Positions 24,975-33,793 of a DNA stretch of 64,000 nucleotides are shown piece by piece. The position numbers were made by a program, and so were the translations under genes. The stretch lies in the NCBI GenBank assembly GCA_039888615.1, contig JBDQQS010000003.1. One strand, given 5' to 3'. Origin of the DNA: Flavimaribacter sp039888615 (GTDB taxonomy: Bacteria; Pseudomonadota; Alphaproteobacteria; Rhizobiales; Rhizobiaceae). Within the stretch, counting starts at the first letter, position 1, and every line of letters starts with the position of its first letter. The notes under the pieces are model-generated. The model had not been told where the DNA came from and did not search any database. It worked only from the letters and a program-made list of their open reading frames with translations.

Positions 24975-26380
24975 GCGATCCGCAGCATATTCGTGGCGCC
25001 AGGAGTGCCAAGCGGCACGCCGGCGGAAATGATCACCCGATCTCCCGGATTTCCGAAGCCTTCGTTGAAGGCGATCCGGCAGGCCCTGTCGACCATGTCG
25101 TCGAGATCAGTCGCATCCTCGGTCACCACGCAATGCAGCCCCCAAACGACCGACAGCCGGCGCGCGGTCTCGATAACCGGCGAGAGCGCGATGATCGGCA
25201 CCTGCGGCCGCTCGCGCGAGGCCCGCATGCCGGTGGTGCCCGACGAGGTGTAACAGACCATGACGGCCAGGTTCAGCGTCTCCGCGATCTGGCGCCCCGC
25301 CAGCGAAATCGCATCGGCGCCGGTCGCCTGCGGCTCAGAGCGCTGGGCATAGATAATACCCGGAAAGTTCGGGTCCTTTTCCACCTGGCGGGCGATCGCC
25401 CCCATCATGGAGACCGCCTCGACCGGATAATCTCCCGCCGCGGATTCCGCTGACAGCATGACAGCGTCTGCGCCCTCGAAAACCGCCGTCGCGACGTCCG
25501 AAACCTCGGCGCGCGTCGGCACCGGCGCGGTAATCATCGACTCCAGCATCTGGGTCGCCACCACAACGGGCTTGCCGGCTCGCCGGCAGGCGCGAATAAG
25601 CTGTTTCTGTATGCCCGGTACAGCCTCGATCGGAAGTTCAACGCCAAGATCGCCGCGGGCGACCATAAGCGCATCGGAAAGCTCGATGATTTCATCGATC
25701 TGCTCGAGAGCCTGCGGCTTTTCGATCTTCGCCATCAGACCGACCTTGCCGCGGGCGATCTTGCGGACCGCCGCCAAATCGTCGGGTCTCTGGATGAAGG
25801 ACAGTGCGACCCAGTCGACGTTTCTGGTCGCCAGAACGGCCTCGAGGTCCTTGTGATCCTTTTCCGTCAGCGCGCCGACGGGCAGCGTGCTGTCCGGCAG
25901 GCTGACGCCCTTGCGATCCGATATCTTCGTTCCCGACACGACAGTGCAGGTCATGGATTTGCCGTCGCATGCGTCCGCCTTCAATTGCAGGCGTCCGTCG
26001 TCGATCAACAGTCGATGTCCGGGCTTCACAGCTGCGAAGATTTCCGGATGCGGCAGGAAAACGCGCGAGGCGTCTCCGGGCGTGTCCTTGTTGTCCAGCG
26101 TGAAGGTCTGGCCCGGCTCGAGTTCGACGGCGCCGTCAGCGAAACGGCCAACGCGCAGCTTGGGTCCCTGAAGGTCGGCGAGAATGCCGATGGGACGTCC
26201 ACATCGCTTTTCGACCGCGCGTATCCGGTCGACCAGATTGCGCAAAGTCGCATGATCCGAATGGCTCATGTTTATGCGAAACAGATCGGCGCCAGCTTCA
26301 TGCAGTTTTTCGATTGTTTCCTCATCCGAGGAGGACGGCCCGAGCGTTGCAAGTATCTTTACTCTGCGAAGTCGCTTCAT
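24941..26380 (-). CDS. pyk: Pyruvate kinase
   Basis: A 479-residue glycolytic enzyme making pyruvate and ATP from phosphoenolpyruvate. It begins MKRLRRVKILATLGPSS and contains FRINMSHS, the active-site lysine region LMAKIEKPQALEQ, MVARGDLGVE and the C-terminal regulatory domain. The ATG at 26380 overlaps the stop of the DUF1036 gene in the pattern TGATG, so translation of pyk is probably coupled to DUF1036. The open frame reaches 52 codons further upstream but that part is read from the DUF1036 gene. The last 34 bases overlap the convergent hydrolase gene. Confidence 0.96.
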   Translation of the reverse strand: MKRLRRVKILATLGPSSSDEETIEKLHEAGADLFRINMSHSDHATLRNLVDRIRAVEKRCGRPIGILADLQGPKLRVGRFADGAVELEPGQTFTLDNKDTPGDASRVFLPHPEIFAAVKPGHRLLIDDGRLQLKADACDGKSMTCTVVSGTKISDRKGVSLPDSTLPVGALTEKDHKDLEAVLATRNVDWVALSFIQRPDDLAAVRKIARGKVGLMAKIEKPQALEQIDEIIELSDALMVARGDLGVELPIEAVPGIQKQLIRACRRAGKPVVVATQMLESMITAPVPTRAEVSDVATAVFEGADAVMLSAESAAGDYPVEAVSMMGAIARQVEKDPNFPGIIYAQRSEPQATGADAISLAGRQIAETLNLAVMVCYTSSGTTGMRASRERPQVPIIALSPVIETARRLSVVWGLHCVVTEDATDLDDMVDRACRIAFNEGFGNPGDRVIISAGVPLGTPGATNMLRIAYIGSDGMSGI

Positions 26381-26838
26381 CAATTCTGGCCTTCGCCATT
26401 GTCTCCGGAATCTGTCAATTGCACCATCCAGTTGGATTGCTGACCCGTGTCGTATTCCTTGAAGCCCATGCGCATGTATCCGCGCGTGAAGCAGTCGTGC
26501 ACGCCAACGATATCGAAGGCGTCTTCGGCGACGCACATATCAATGTCGCCCGCCCACCGACCGCCGCTTTCGGAATCTTCCGCGTAGAGATAATAATAAC
26601 GTGACGAAAGCGAACCTTCTATGATGGTTTCGCAACTTGTCGCCGCAATTTGCCACCAGCCCTCGGATTTCCAGCCATCAGCCGTCCGGTATCCGATCGC
26701 GACGCCGACCAGTTTCTGCGTCCCGTTGCATACCCGGAAATCAGCACGCGCGTCGTTGCTCCATGCGGCCATTAAAACAATCACTGCCGAAGCAAGCGCC
26801 AAACGCCCATGCTTCACTATAAAGCCAGCCACTGACAT
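26380..26838 (-). CDS. DUF1036 family secreted protein
   Basis: A 152-residue protein with an N-terminal signal segment (KHGRLALASAVIVLMAAWSNDARA, cleavage near ARA) and the DUF1036 domain: DFRVCNGTQKLVGVAIGYRTADGWKSEGWW, two-strand core with a conserved cysteine pair, and YYYLYAEDSESGGRWAGD. Function unknown; typical members are periplasmic. Start at 26838; an ATG at 26874 would be possible. The stop codon overlaps the pyk start codon, so these form an operon. Confidence 0.82.
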   Translation of the reverse strand: MSVAGFIVKHGRLALASAVIVLMAAWSNDARADFRVCNGTQKLVGVAIGYRTADGWKSEGWWQIAATSCETIIEGSLSSRYYYLYAEDSESGGRWAGDIDMCVAEDAFDIVGVHDCFTRGYMRMGFKEYDTGQQSNWMVQLTDSGDNGEGQN

Positions 26839-27013
26839 CCCCGTTACGAACCCTCTATTGGATATGTGCCGCATCGACGGCCCGAATGTCAACGCGTGAC
26901 CGAATCAAACCGGCCGCGCATATTTCAAATCAACGGCCTGGCCGGTTTACCGGCCGACCTTGCGGCACTATCTTCCAGGTCAAGGAAACCCCTCAAACTG
27001 CAGGAGGCTCGTC

Positions 27014-27316
27014 ATGACGGAACTGACCGAAGAACAGCGCATCAAATTGGAAGCCGCGGCTTTCCGGACACTCGTGAACCATCTTCGCGAACGCGCCGAC
27101 GTGCAAAACATAGACTTGATGAATCTGGCCGGATTTTGTCGAAATTGCCTGTCCAACTGGTATCAGGACGCGGCTCGGGACGCCGGTATAGACCTGAGCA
27201 AGGAAGCGTCGCGGGAAATCGTCTACGGCATGCCCTACGACGAATGGAAAGCCAAACACCAGACGGAGGCGACGGGGGAACAGAAGGCGGCCTTCGCCTC
27301 CCGCCACGAACATTGA
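27014..27316 (+). CDS. DUF1244 family protein
   Basis: A 100-residue soluble helical protein with the family core AFRTLVNHLRERADVQNIDLMNLAGFCRNCLSNWYQDAA and GMPYDEWKAKHQ. Two cysteines in FCRNCLSNW are conserved and could bind a metal or form a redox pair, though this is not established. CAGGAGG lies before the ATG. The frame is open 18 codons upstream, but the Shine-Dalgarno site decides the start. Function unknown; the family is widespread in Proteobacteria. Confidence 0.85.
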   Translation: MTELTEEQRIKLEAAAFRTLVNHLRERADVQNIDLMNLAGFCRNCLSNWYQDAARDAGIDLSKEASREIVYGMPYDEWKAKHQTEATGEQKAAFASRHEH

Positions 27317-27422
27317 CGCCCGCGTCTTCCCATAGAACACGGGACAGGCGCGAAAACGCACTTGACGGAATTCTCCGTAGCGTGCACCTGACACCACTCA
27401 CATTTTGTACAGGAGTCGCCCA

Positions 27423-27686
27423 ATGTCCGAAGCTCACGGTGTCGCGCGTGATCATCTTCGCTCTTTCGTCGAGCGGATCGAACGGCTTGAGGAAGAAAAG
27501 AAGACGATCGCCGACGATATCAAGGAAGTCTACGGCGAAGCCAAGGCGACGGGATTCGACACCAAGGTTCTTCGCCGCGTCGTCTCGATACGCAAGCAGG
27601 ACCAGGATGAGAGAATGGAACAGGAAGCCGTTCTCGACACCTATCTGGCCGCGCTTGGCATGATCAGCGCGCCTCCCGAAGAATAA
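27423..27686 (+). CDS. gapR: GapR-type nucleoid-associated protein (DUF2312)
   Basis: An 87-residue DNA-binding protein of the GapR family. RDHLRSFVERIERLEEEKKTIADDIKEVYGEAKATGFDTKVLRRVVSIRK is the complete DUF2312 core: a long coiled helix followed by the basic helix. GapR binds overtwisted, AT-rich DNA, stimulates topoisomerases and is needed for replication and the cell cycle in Caulobacter. An AGGAG sits in the TACAGGAGTCG before the ATG. Two other cell-cycle elements (CtrA boxes, cpdR) lie elsewhere in the window. Confidence 0.93.
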   Translation: MSEAHGVARDHLRSFVERIERLEEEKKTIADDIKEVYGEAKATGFDTKVLRRVVSIRKQDQDERMEQEAVLDTYLAALGMISAPPEE

Positions 27687-27716
27687 AAGCAGCCAAAATC
27701 GGTTTTGGCGCCGCCG

Positions 27717-29459
27717 TCAATTGGTGACGCTGAAACGGGCGACCGTCAGGAAGTTGACCGCGCTTCCGGAGAAGCTTTCCGCGCTGGCGATCGTATTTTC
27801 CGTAGAAAAGCCTGTCAGATGAACAGTGTGCGGCGCTTCGCGGAGATGGGCCGACACCAGTTGCGGCGCAACGATTGCGTTGCCCTGCGTTTCGACCCGT
27901 TCCGACGTGATGCTGCGTTTCGACGCGAGTCCGGCGGTCAGGACCGGAGACGTGTTAACCACATATTTCGGCGAGGCGTCGCCAGACGCCCGCGCGCGGC
28001 GACCACTCTTGCCGCCCGTCGATTGACGAGCGCTCGCTGCGATCGCCGCCGCCATAACATTTCGTTCGCTTTCGGACTGCGCCGCGGACGGCGGAGCCAG
28101 TGCGATCTCCGCTCCGGCCTGAGGCTGTCCGCCGGACGTGTCGAGCGCGCCCCGGATCGGGCTTTCAGGAAGCGGTATCTCGAAGCCTGCCCGCACAGGA
28201 CGCGGCGTCGGAACGCCGGCCACCGAGGCGACCTCGACCGTTTGCCTGTCAGGCCGCGTCGTCGGCATTGGCACATAAGCCAGCGCCGGCGAGCCGGAAT
28301 CCTCGATCTGCACCGGCATCGGAAGCCCGTTTTCGGAGGCTCTGATTATCCGGTCTACATCCGCCGAAGCCGCGCTTCGCGCAGGCGTCAGGCTGGCCAC
28401 CTTGATGGCGTCGGTGCCGTTGACGCCGGCGTCATCGGGCCGCATGGCCGCGAGCGCCTCGGCTTGCGCGCCAACCGGGACCGGAACCAGCGGGACGCCG
28501 CCATTGTCGCCATTGGCCGCTCCGGCGTCGGCGAGCGCCAGTTGAACGCCGCTGGATGAAAGCGCGGGTCGCGAGCGCGGAACCGGAACATAGGCGAGTT
28601 CAATCTCTTCGTCGTCGTCCTCGGGTTCCGCCTGCGCCACCTGCGACGCAGAGGACCGCTTCTGGCGCGCAGGCGCCTTGTCCTCATCGTCGCCGCGATT
28701 AAACAGACCGGCCAGCAGACCGCCGCCGCCGCCACTGCTGCTTCTGGCGCCGCCTCCGGCGACCTGGATACTACTCGACGTCACGCGTTTCTTGTAGTCG
28801 GCGAGCGCCTGGTCGTACCCTGGTAGCGGCTTGCCGTCGGACGGCAAATGCAGCGTCTTGCCCTGAGGAAACACCTGTACGAGTTCCTTGCGGCTCATGC
28901 GCGGCCAGGCGCGCACGCTGCCGGTGTCCAGATGCAGGAAGGGGGAGCCCGATCGCGGATAGTAGCCTACGCCGCCGACCTGGAACTTCATGCCGAGTTC
29001 GCGCAATTTTTTTAGCGGCACGTCCGGAATGAAAAAGTCCATCGCCTTGCCAAGTGTGTGCTGGCTCTTCTTGGCGACGCCCGAAGAGCGTTTGCGCAGC
29101 ATGGCGTTGGTCTGCGGCGAACGATAGGCGGAGACGACGTGGATTTCGGCTTTCGAGCCACTGGCCTGATAGACTTCCCAGATCAGGTCGAACAGCCGCG
29201 GATCCATCTTTGTCGGCTCATTGCGGCGCCAGTCGCGCAGGAACCGGTTGAGTTCGTTCAGACCACTCTGGATGTAGCGGCCATTCTTCTTGTAGGTGAT
29301 GGAAGCATGTTCTTTGGTGTGCAGAAAATAGAGCTTGAGCGTACGGGTTTCGGCCGCCGCGGCGCTTGTGAGAACGCCAAACAGGAGTGCGGCTGTCACC
29401 GCGGCCGCGATCGCCCTGCAGACTTTCACTCCGTAATTTATGGTCGCGCCCCTAAGCAA
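27717..29459 (-). CDS. MepK-like (DUF882/M15) murein hydrolase with long disordered tail
   Basis: A 580-residue exported protein. After a signal peptide (residues 1-36) comes a peptidase M15A/DUF882 domain to about residue 190 with metal ligands His134 and Asp141 in HTLGKAMD and His177 in FLHLDTG; the family cuts peptide cross-links in peptidoglycan. The remaining 390 residues are low complexity, rich in Ala, Ser, Pro and Gly, with repeated stretches YVPxPRxRP and LAYVPMPTTRP. The start is TTG at 29459; a GTG at 29429 is a possible alternative. Convergent with gapR. Confidence 0.82.
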   Translation of the reverse strand: MLRGATINYGVKVCRAIAAAVTAALLFGVLTSAAAAETRTLKLYFLHTKEHASITYKKNGRYIQSGLNELNRFLRDWRRNEPTKMDPRLFDLIWEVYQASGSKAEIHVVSAYRSPQTNAMLRKRSSGVAKKSQHTLGKAMDFFIPDVPLKKLRELGMKFQVGGVGYYPRSGSPFLHLDTGSVRAWPRMSRKELVQVFPQGKTLHLPSDGKPLPGYDQALADYKKRVTSSSIQVAGGGARSSSGGGGGLLAGLFNRGDDEDKAPARQKRSSASQVAQAEPEDDDEEIELAYVPVPRSRPALSSSGVQLALADAGAANGDNGGVPLVPVPVGAQAEALAAMRPDDAGVNGTDAIKVASLTPARSAASADVDRIIRASENGLPMPVQIEDSGSPALAYVPMPTTRPDRQTVEVASVAGVPTPRPVRAGFEIPLPESPIRGALDTSGGQPQAGAEIALAPPSAAQSESERNVMAAAIAASARQSTGGKSGRRARASGDASPKYVVNTSPVLTAGLASKRSITSERVETQGNAIVAPQLVSAHLREAPHTVHLTGFSTENTIASAESFSGSAVNFLTVARFSVTN

Positions 29460-29833
29460 TCTTCTTCAGATCCCCGCATCCCCGCTTTCGGTCCAGACTG
29501 GCTGATTTCCGAAAAAATTCGTCACAACAAAACCCGATACATATTACCCGAGCCGGCCTAGGATCGTATCCGCCCTGCACTCGAAATGCGTTCACAGCAT
29601 GGCAAACAGGTCACACTCGGTTTCAACTGACATTTATAGTGAACAAACAACTAACAAGTCGTGAATTATACCGGTACTATCTGCTCGATTCGAGTTTGGC
29701 CGGGTGAAACCAGCTAATTCAGCTATGGATTTATGTCAATTTTGTCGAATTCGCAATTCGGCGTCCGTGGAAAACCCGAGTCGAGCCGTTCATGTAAGCT
29801 GCACTACCGCAACCGGGGGCGAATTTGAGACAA
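29460..29833. other. Intergenic region, 374 bases, no supported gene
   Basis: Divergent promoter region between the murein hydrolase and oligopeptidase genes. It is richer in A and T than the neighbours and holds a palindrome-like CGAATTCGCAATTCG. A 70-codon frame starting at 29704 has no recognisable content and overlaps pepF, so it is not called. Confidence 0.6.
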
Positions 29834-31708
29834 ATGAGTGCAACCAGCATACGGACTGTGGCGGAACATCGGAACATGGTGGCCGACGGAGCGCCGGCCT
29901 CGCACGAGGCCGGTAGTCTCGGACCCTTGCCGGAGTGGGACCTCTCCGATCTCTATACCGGGCTCGACTCTGACGCCCTGCGCAGCGACATGGAGGCCGC
30001 CTCCCGCCGTTCTTCCGCTTTCGAGGAAAAATGGAAGGGCAAACTCAAGGCCGCCGCCGCCGAAACCGGCGACAAGGGCCTCGGACAGGCGATCGTCGAA
30101 TATGAAAAGATCGAGGAACTGCTGGGACGCATCATTTCCTTTGCGAGTCTTTTCTATTTTTCCAACACGACCGATCCGGCGCGCGCCAAGTTTTTCGGCG
30201 ACACGCAGGCGAAGATCACCGACATAAGCAGCAGGCTTCTGTTCTTTTCACTCGAGATCAACCGGATCGACGACGCCGACATCGATGCGGCGATCGCCAA
30301 CGACGAGCGAACCGCGCACTATCGTCCTTGGCTCGTCGATCTCAGGATGGACAAGCCATTTCAGCTCGATGACCGCACGGAACAGCTCTTCCACGAGAAA
30401 TCCATAACCGGCCACGCAGCCTGGAACCGGCTCTTCGACGAAACGATGGCCGACCTGCGGTTCACGGTCGATGGCGAAACGCGCGCCCTCGAGCCGACGC
30501 TGAACCTGCTGCAGTCGCCGCAGGGCGAGACGCGTCGAAAGGCTGCTGAAGCCCTGTCCGCCACCTTCGCCGAAAACATCCGCACCTTCACGCTGATCAC
30601 CAATACGCTGGCCAAGGACAAGGAGATTTCCGACCGCTGGAGAGGTTTCGAAGACATCGCGGACGGCCGGCACCTCGCCAATCGCGTCGAGCGCGAGGTG
30701 GTGGATGCGCTCAGCTCATCGGTCGTCGCCGCCTATCCGCGCCTGTCGCATCGCTATTACGCGATGAAAGCGCGCTGGCTCGGCATGGATGTGATGGATT
30801 TCTGGGACCGCAATGCGCCATTGCCGGAATCGCCGCAAACGCTGATCGAATGGGACGAGGCGCGCGGCACCATTCTCGATGCCTACGGACGTTTCGACCC
30901 GCAGATGGCGACGATCGCCGAGCGTTTTTTCGACCGGAACTGGATCGACGCGCCGGTGCGCGAGGGCAAGGCTCCCGGCGCATTCGCGCACCCGACCGTG
31001 CCGTCTGTTCACCCCTATGTGCTGCTGAATTATCTCGGCAAGCCGCGCGACGTGATGACGCTCGCCCACGAACTCGGACACGGCGTTCACCAGGTGCTGG
31101 CCGCCCAGCAAGGAGCGCTCATGGCGCAGACGCCGCTGACGCTGGCGGAGACGGCTTCGGTGTTTGGGGAAATGCTCACGTTCCGCGCCCTTCTGGACCG
31201 AACGACCTCGCCGCGGGAACGCAAGGCCATGCTGGCGCAGAAGGTGGAGGACATGATCAACACCGTCGTCCGCCAGATCGCCTTCTACCAGTTCGAGCGA
31301 AAGGTGCATCTGGAGCGCCGCGAAGGCGAACTCACATCGGACCAGATCGGAGAATTATGGCTGTCGGTGCAGGCTGAAAGCCTAGGGCCAGCGATCCGCA
31401 TAACGCCGCAATACAGCACATTCTGGGCCTATATTCCGCATTTCATCCATTCGCCCTTCTACGTATACGCCTATGCGTTCGGCGACTGTCTGGTCAATTC
31501 TCTCTACGCGGTCTACCAGAACGCCGAATCCGGCTTCCAGGAAAAGTATATGGAGATGCTGAAGGCCGGCGGCTCCAAGCATCATTCCGAGCTGCTGGCG
31601 CCGTTCGGGCTGGACGCAAGCGATCCTGCCTTCTGGGACCGGGGCCTTTCCATGATCGAAGGGCTCATCGACGAGCTCGAGGAACTCGACCGCTCGCTCT
31701 CCGCCTGA
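29834..31708 (+). CDS. pepF: M3 family oligoendopeptidase (PepF)
   Basis: A 624-residue cytoplasmic zinc metallopeptidase that degrades oligopeptides. The zinc motif HELGHGVHQ is at residues 412-420, with the third ligand glutamate in LAETASVFGE about 30 residues later. The N-terminal helical part begins LPEWDLSDLYTGLDSD, typical of the M3B/PepF subfamily. The start is not certain: 29834 is the first ATG of the frame; TTG at 29825 and ATG at 29876 are alternatives and no good Shine-Dalgarno site is visible. Upstream is a 374-base regulatory region; downstream is hss. Confidence 0.9.
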   Translation: MSATSIRTVAEHRNMVADGAPASHEAGSLGPLPEWDLSDLYTGLDSDALRSDMEAASRRSSAFEEKWKGKLKAAAAETGDKGLGQAIVEYEKIEELLGRIISFASLFYFSNTTDPARAKFFGDTQAKITDISSRLLFFSLEINRIDDADIDAAIANDERTAHYRPWLVDLRMDKPFQLDDRTEQLFHEKSITGHAAWNRLFDETMADLRFTVDGETRALEPTLNLLQSPQGETRRKAAEALSATFAENIRTFTLITNTLAKDKEISDRWRGFEDIADGRHLANRVEREVVDALSSSVVAAYPRLSHRYYAMKARWLGMDVMDFWDRNAPLPESPQTLIEWDEARGTILDAYGRFDPQMATIAERFFDRNWIDAPVREGKAPGAFAHPTVPSVHPYVLLNYLGKPRDVMTLAHELGHGVHQVLAAQQGALMAQTPLTLAETASVFGEMLTFRALLDRTTSPRERKAMLAQKVEDMINTVVRQIAFYQFERKVHLERREGELTSDQIGELWLSVQAESLGPAIRITPQYSTFWAYIPHFIHSPFYVYAYAFGDCLVNSLYAVYQNAESGFQEKYMEMLKAGGSKHHSELLAPFGLDASDPAFWDRGLSMIEGLIDELEELDRSLSA

Positions 31709-31796
31709 CGATCCGTCGGCATTGACGCAACTCTCTGCTTCCATGCGGCGTTGAATCGTGGTTAAGCAACCGCCAGGCAAACCAGGAAGGAAACTG

Positions 31797-33242
31797 ATGT
31801 CAGAGGTCGATTATCCCGTTTACGCAGAGATCACAGGTCCGATCGTCATGATCGGCTTCGGATCCATCGGACGCGGAACGCTGCCGCTCATCGAACGCCA
31901 TTTCAAATTCGAGAAGAGCCGCATGGTCGTTGTCGACCCCAGCGACGCCGACGCCGGCTTACTGGCCAAGAAAGGTATTCGCTTCGTGCAGGAAGCAGTG
32001 ACCCGCGACAATTATCGCGATCTGCTCGGACCGCTGCTGACCGAAGGCGAAGGACAGGGCTTCTGCGTCAACCTTTCCGTCGACACCTCGTCGCTCGATC
32101 TCATGAAATTCTGCCGCGAGATCGACGTGCCCTATATCGACACCGTGGTTGAACCCTGGCTCGGCTTCTATTTCGACAATACGCTCGGCAACGCGGCCCG
32201 CACCAACTATGCGCTTCGCGAAACGGTGCGGAACGAAAAGACGGCGAACCCGGGCGGCGCGACAGCCGTCTCCTGCTGCGGCGCCAATCCCGGCATGGTG
32301 TCGTGGTTCGTCAAGCAGGCGCTGGTCAATCTGGCGAACGATCTCGGGATCGCATTCGAGGAACCTGCGCCTGAAGACCGCGAAGGCTGGGCCGCCCTGA
32401 TGCAAAAAGTCGGTGTAAAGGGCGTCCACATCGCCGAACGCGACACGCAGCGCGCCAAACACCCCAAGCCTCTCGACGTTTTCTGGAACACCTGGTCCGC
32501 CGAAGGTTTCATTTCAGAAGGACTGCAGCCCGCCGAACTCGGCTGGGGGAGCCACGAAAAGTGGAAACCGGACAACGCGAAAGAACAGGAAACCGGCTGC
32601 AAGGCGGCGATCTATCTCGAGCAGCCGGGCGCCAATACGCGGGTGCGCACTTGGTGCCCGACACCGGGCGCGCAGTACGGCTTTCTCGTAACCCACAACG
32701 AGTCCGTCTCGATCGCCGATTTCTTCACGCTGCGGGACGACAGCGGAAACGTCGTCTTCCGGCCGACCTGTCACTACGCCTATCATCCGGCCAACGACGC
32801 CGTTCTTTCGCTGCACGAAATGTTCGGCAATGGCGGCAAGCAGCAGCCCAAGCTGCATGTCCTCGACGAAAACGAGATCGAGGACGGGATCGACGAACTG
32901 GGCGTGCTTCTCTACGGGCACGAACGCAACGCCTACTGGTTCGGGTCACGCCTTTCAGTGGAAGAAACGCGCGAACTCGCCCCCTACCAGAACGCCACCG
33001 GCCTGCAGGTCACGTCCGCGGTGCTCGCCGGCATGGTCTGGGCACTGGAAAATCCGGGCTCGGGCATCGTCGAAGCCGACGAGATGGATTACCGACGCTG
33101 CCTCGAAGTGCAATTGCCCTATCTCGGACCCGTGGAAGGCCACTACACCAACTGGACGCCTCTGACCGATCGCCCCGGACTTTTTCCGGAAGATATCGAC
33201 GAAAGCGATCCCTGGCAGTTCAGGAACGTCCTGGTTCATTAA
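31797..33242 (+). CDS. hss: Homospermidine synthase
   Basis: A 481-residue NAD-dependent enzyme that makes the polyamine sym-homospermidine from putrescine, or from spermidine plus putrescine. The N-terminal Rossmann motif is VMIGFGSIGRGTLPLIERH and the conserved CGANPGMVSWFVKQAL block is characteristic of the bacterial enzyme. The length agrees with the family. AGGAAGGA lies before the ATG at 31797; the frame extends 13 codons further upstream. Homospermidine is a major polyamine of Rhizobiales, which fits the inferred host. Confidence 0.93.
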   Translation: MSEVDYPVYAEITGPIVMIGFGSIGRGTLPLIERHFKFEKSRMVVVDPSDADAGLLAKKGIRFVQEAVTRDNYRDLLGPLLTEGEGQGFCVNLSVDTSSLDLMKFCREIDVPYIDTVVEPWLGFYFDNTLGNAARTNYALRETVRNEKTANPGGATAVSCCGANPGMVSWFVKQALVNLANDLGIAFEEPAPEDREGWAALMQKVGVKGVHIAERDTQRAKHPKPLDVFWNTWSAEGFISEGLQPAELGWGSHEKWKPDNAKEQETGCKAAIYLEQPGANTRVRTWCPTPGAQYGFLVTHNESVSIADFFTLRDDSGNVVFRPTCHYAYHPANDAVLSLHEMFGNGGKQQPKLHVLDENEIEDGIDELGVLLYGHERNAYWFGSRLSVEETRELAPYQNATGLQVTSAVLAGMVWALENPGSGIVEADEMDYRRCLEVQLPYLGPVEGHYTNWTPLTDRPGLFPEDIDESDPWQFRNVLVH

Positions 33243-33343
33243 AGAGCGATGAACCTTTTGACCGGCCGGACGTTGCCGTTCACGGGTGTCTGGTGGTATT
33301 GATAGGCGAGGCGTCGAACGTGAGATCCAGAGCGGAGGCACCC

Positions 33344-33706
33344 ATGCGGCATTGGTCGAGGACACTGACACTTCTTTTCATGACGGCGGCTCTCGCCGCC
33401 TGCCAATCGAATTTCGGAGGCGGGCCACGCAATGATCCGAACTCCATCGAGGGACAATGGTTCGATCCGAACGGGATCCTTTCCACGTTCTCCGACGGCC
33501 AGTTCGAAACCCGGACGACCGATACGAACACCCTGCTGGCGACAGGCAAATACACCTATACGGGTCCGCGCGTCGTCCAGATCGACCTCCGTTCCCTGGT
33601 GCGCAACACCAGTTCCAAGGTGAACTGCTCCCTCGCTTCGCCATCAAGGCTCAATTGCACGTCGAGCACGGGCAGCCAGTTCACGCTGACCCGTCGGACA
33701 GCCTGA
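33344..33706 (+). CDS. Outer-membrane lipoprotein (Omp10-like)
   Basis: A 120-residue lipoprotein. The signal peptide ends in a lipobox LAAC (residues 17-20) with the lipidated cysteine at position 20, followed by a small beta-rich domain: GQWFDPNGILSTFSDGQFETRTTDTNTLLATGKY. This is like Omp10 and other short outer-membrane lipoproteins related to the protease inhibitor Inh. GGAGG is seven bases before the ATG. The same bases are also open in the hss +2 frame, which is a shadow. Confidence 0.78.
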   Translation: MRHWSRTLTLLFMTAALAACQSNFGGGPRNDPNSIEGQWFDPNGILSTFSDGQFETRTTDTNTLLATGKYTYTGPRVVQIDLRSLVRNTSSKVNCSLASPSRLNCTSSTGSQFTLTRRTA

Positions 33707-33793
33707 GGAACACCTGCTCGCCGAAGCGCTGTACAGACGGTGTGAGACCGGCTACCGATACGACATGAGAGACGAAACGGGAGGAGCCTCGTC

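Noticed and set aside
29704..29916. 70-codon frame in the region before pepF
   Set aside because: No recognisable motif, and it overlaps the N-terminus of pepF in another frame.
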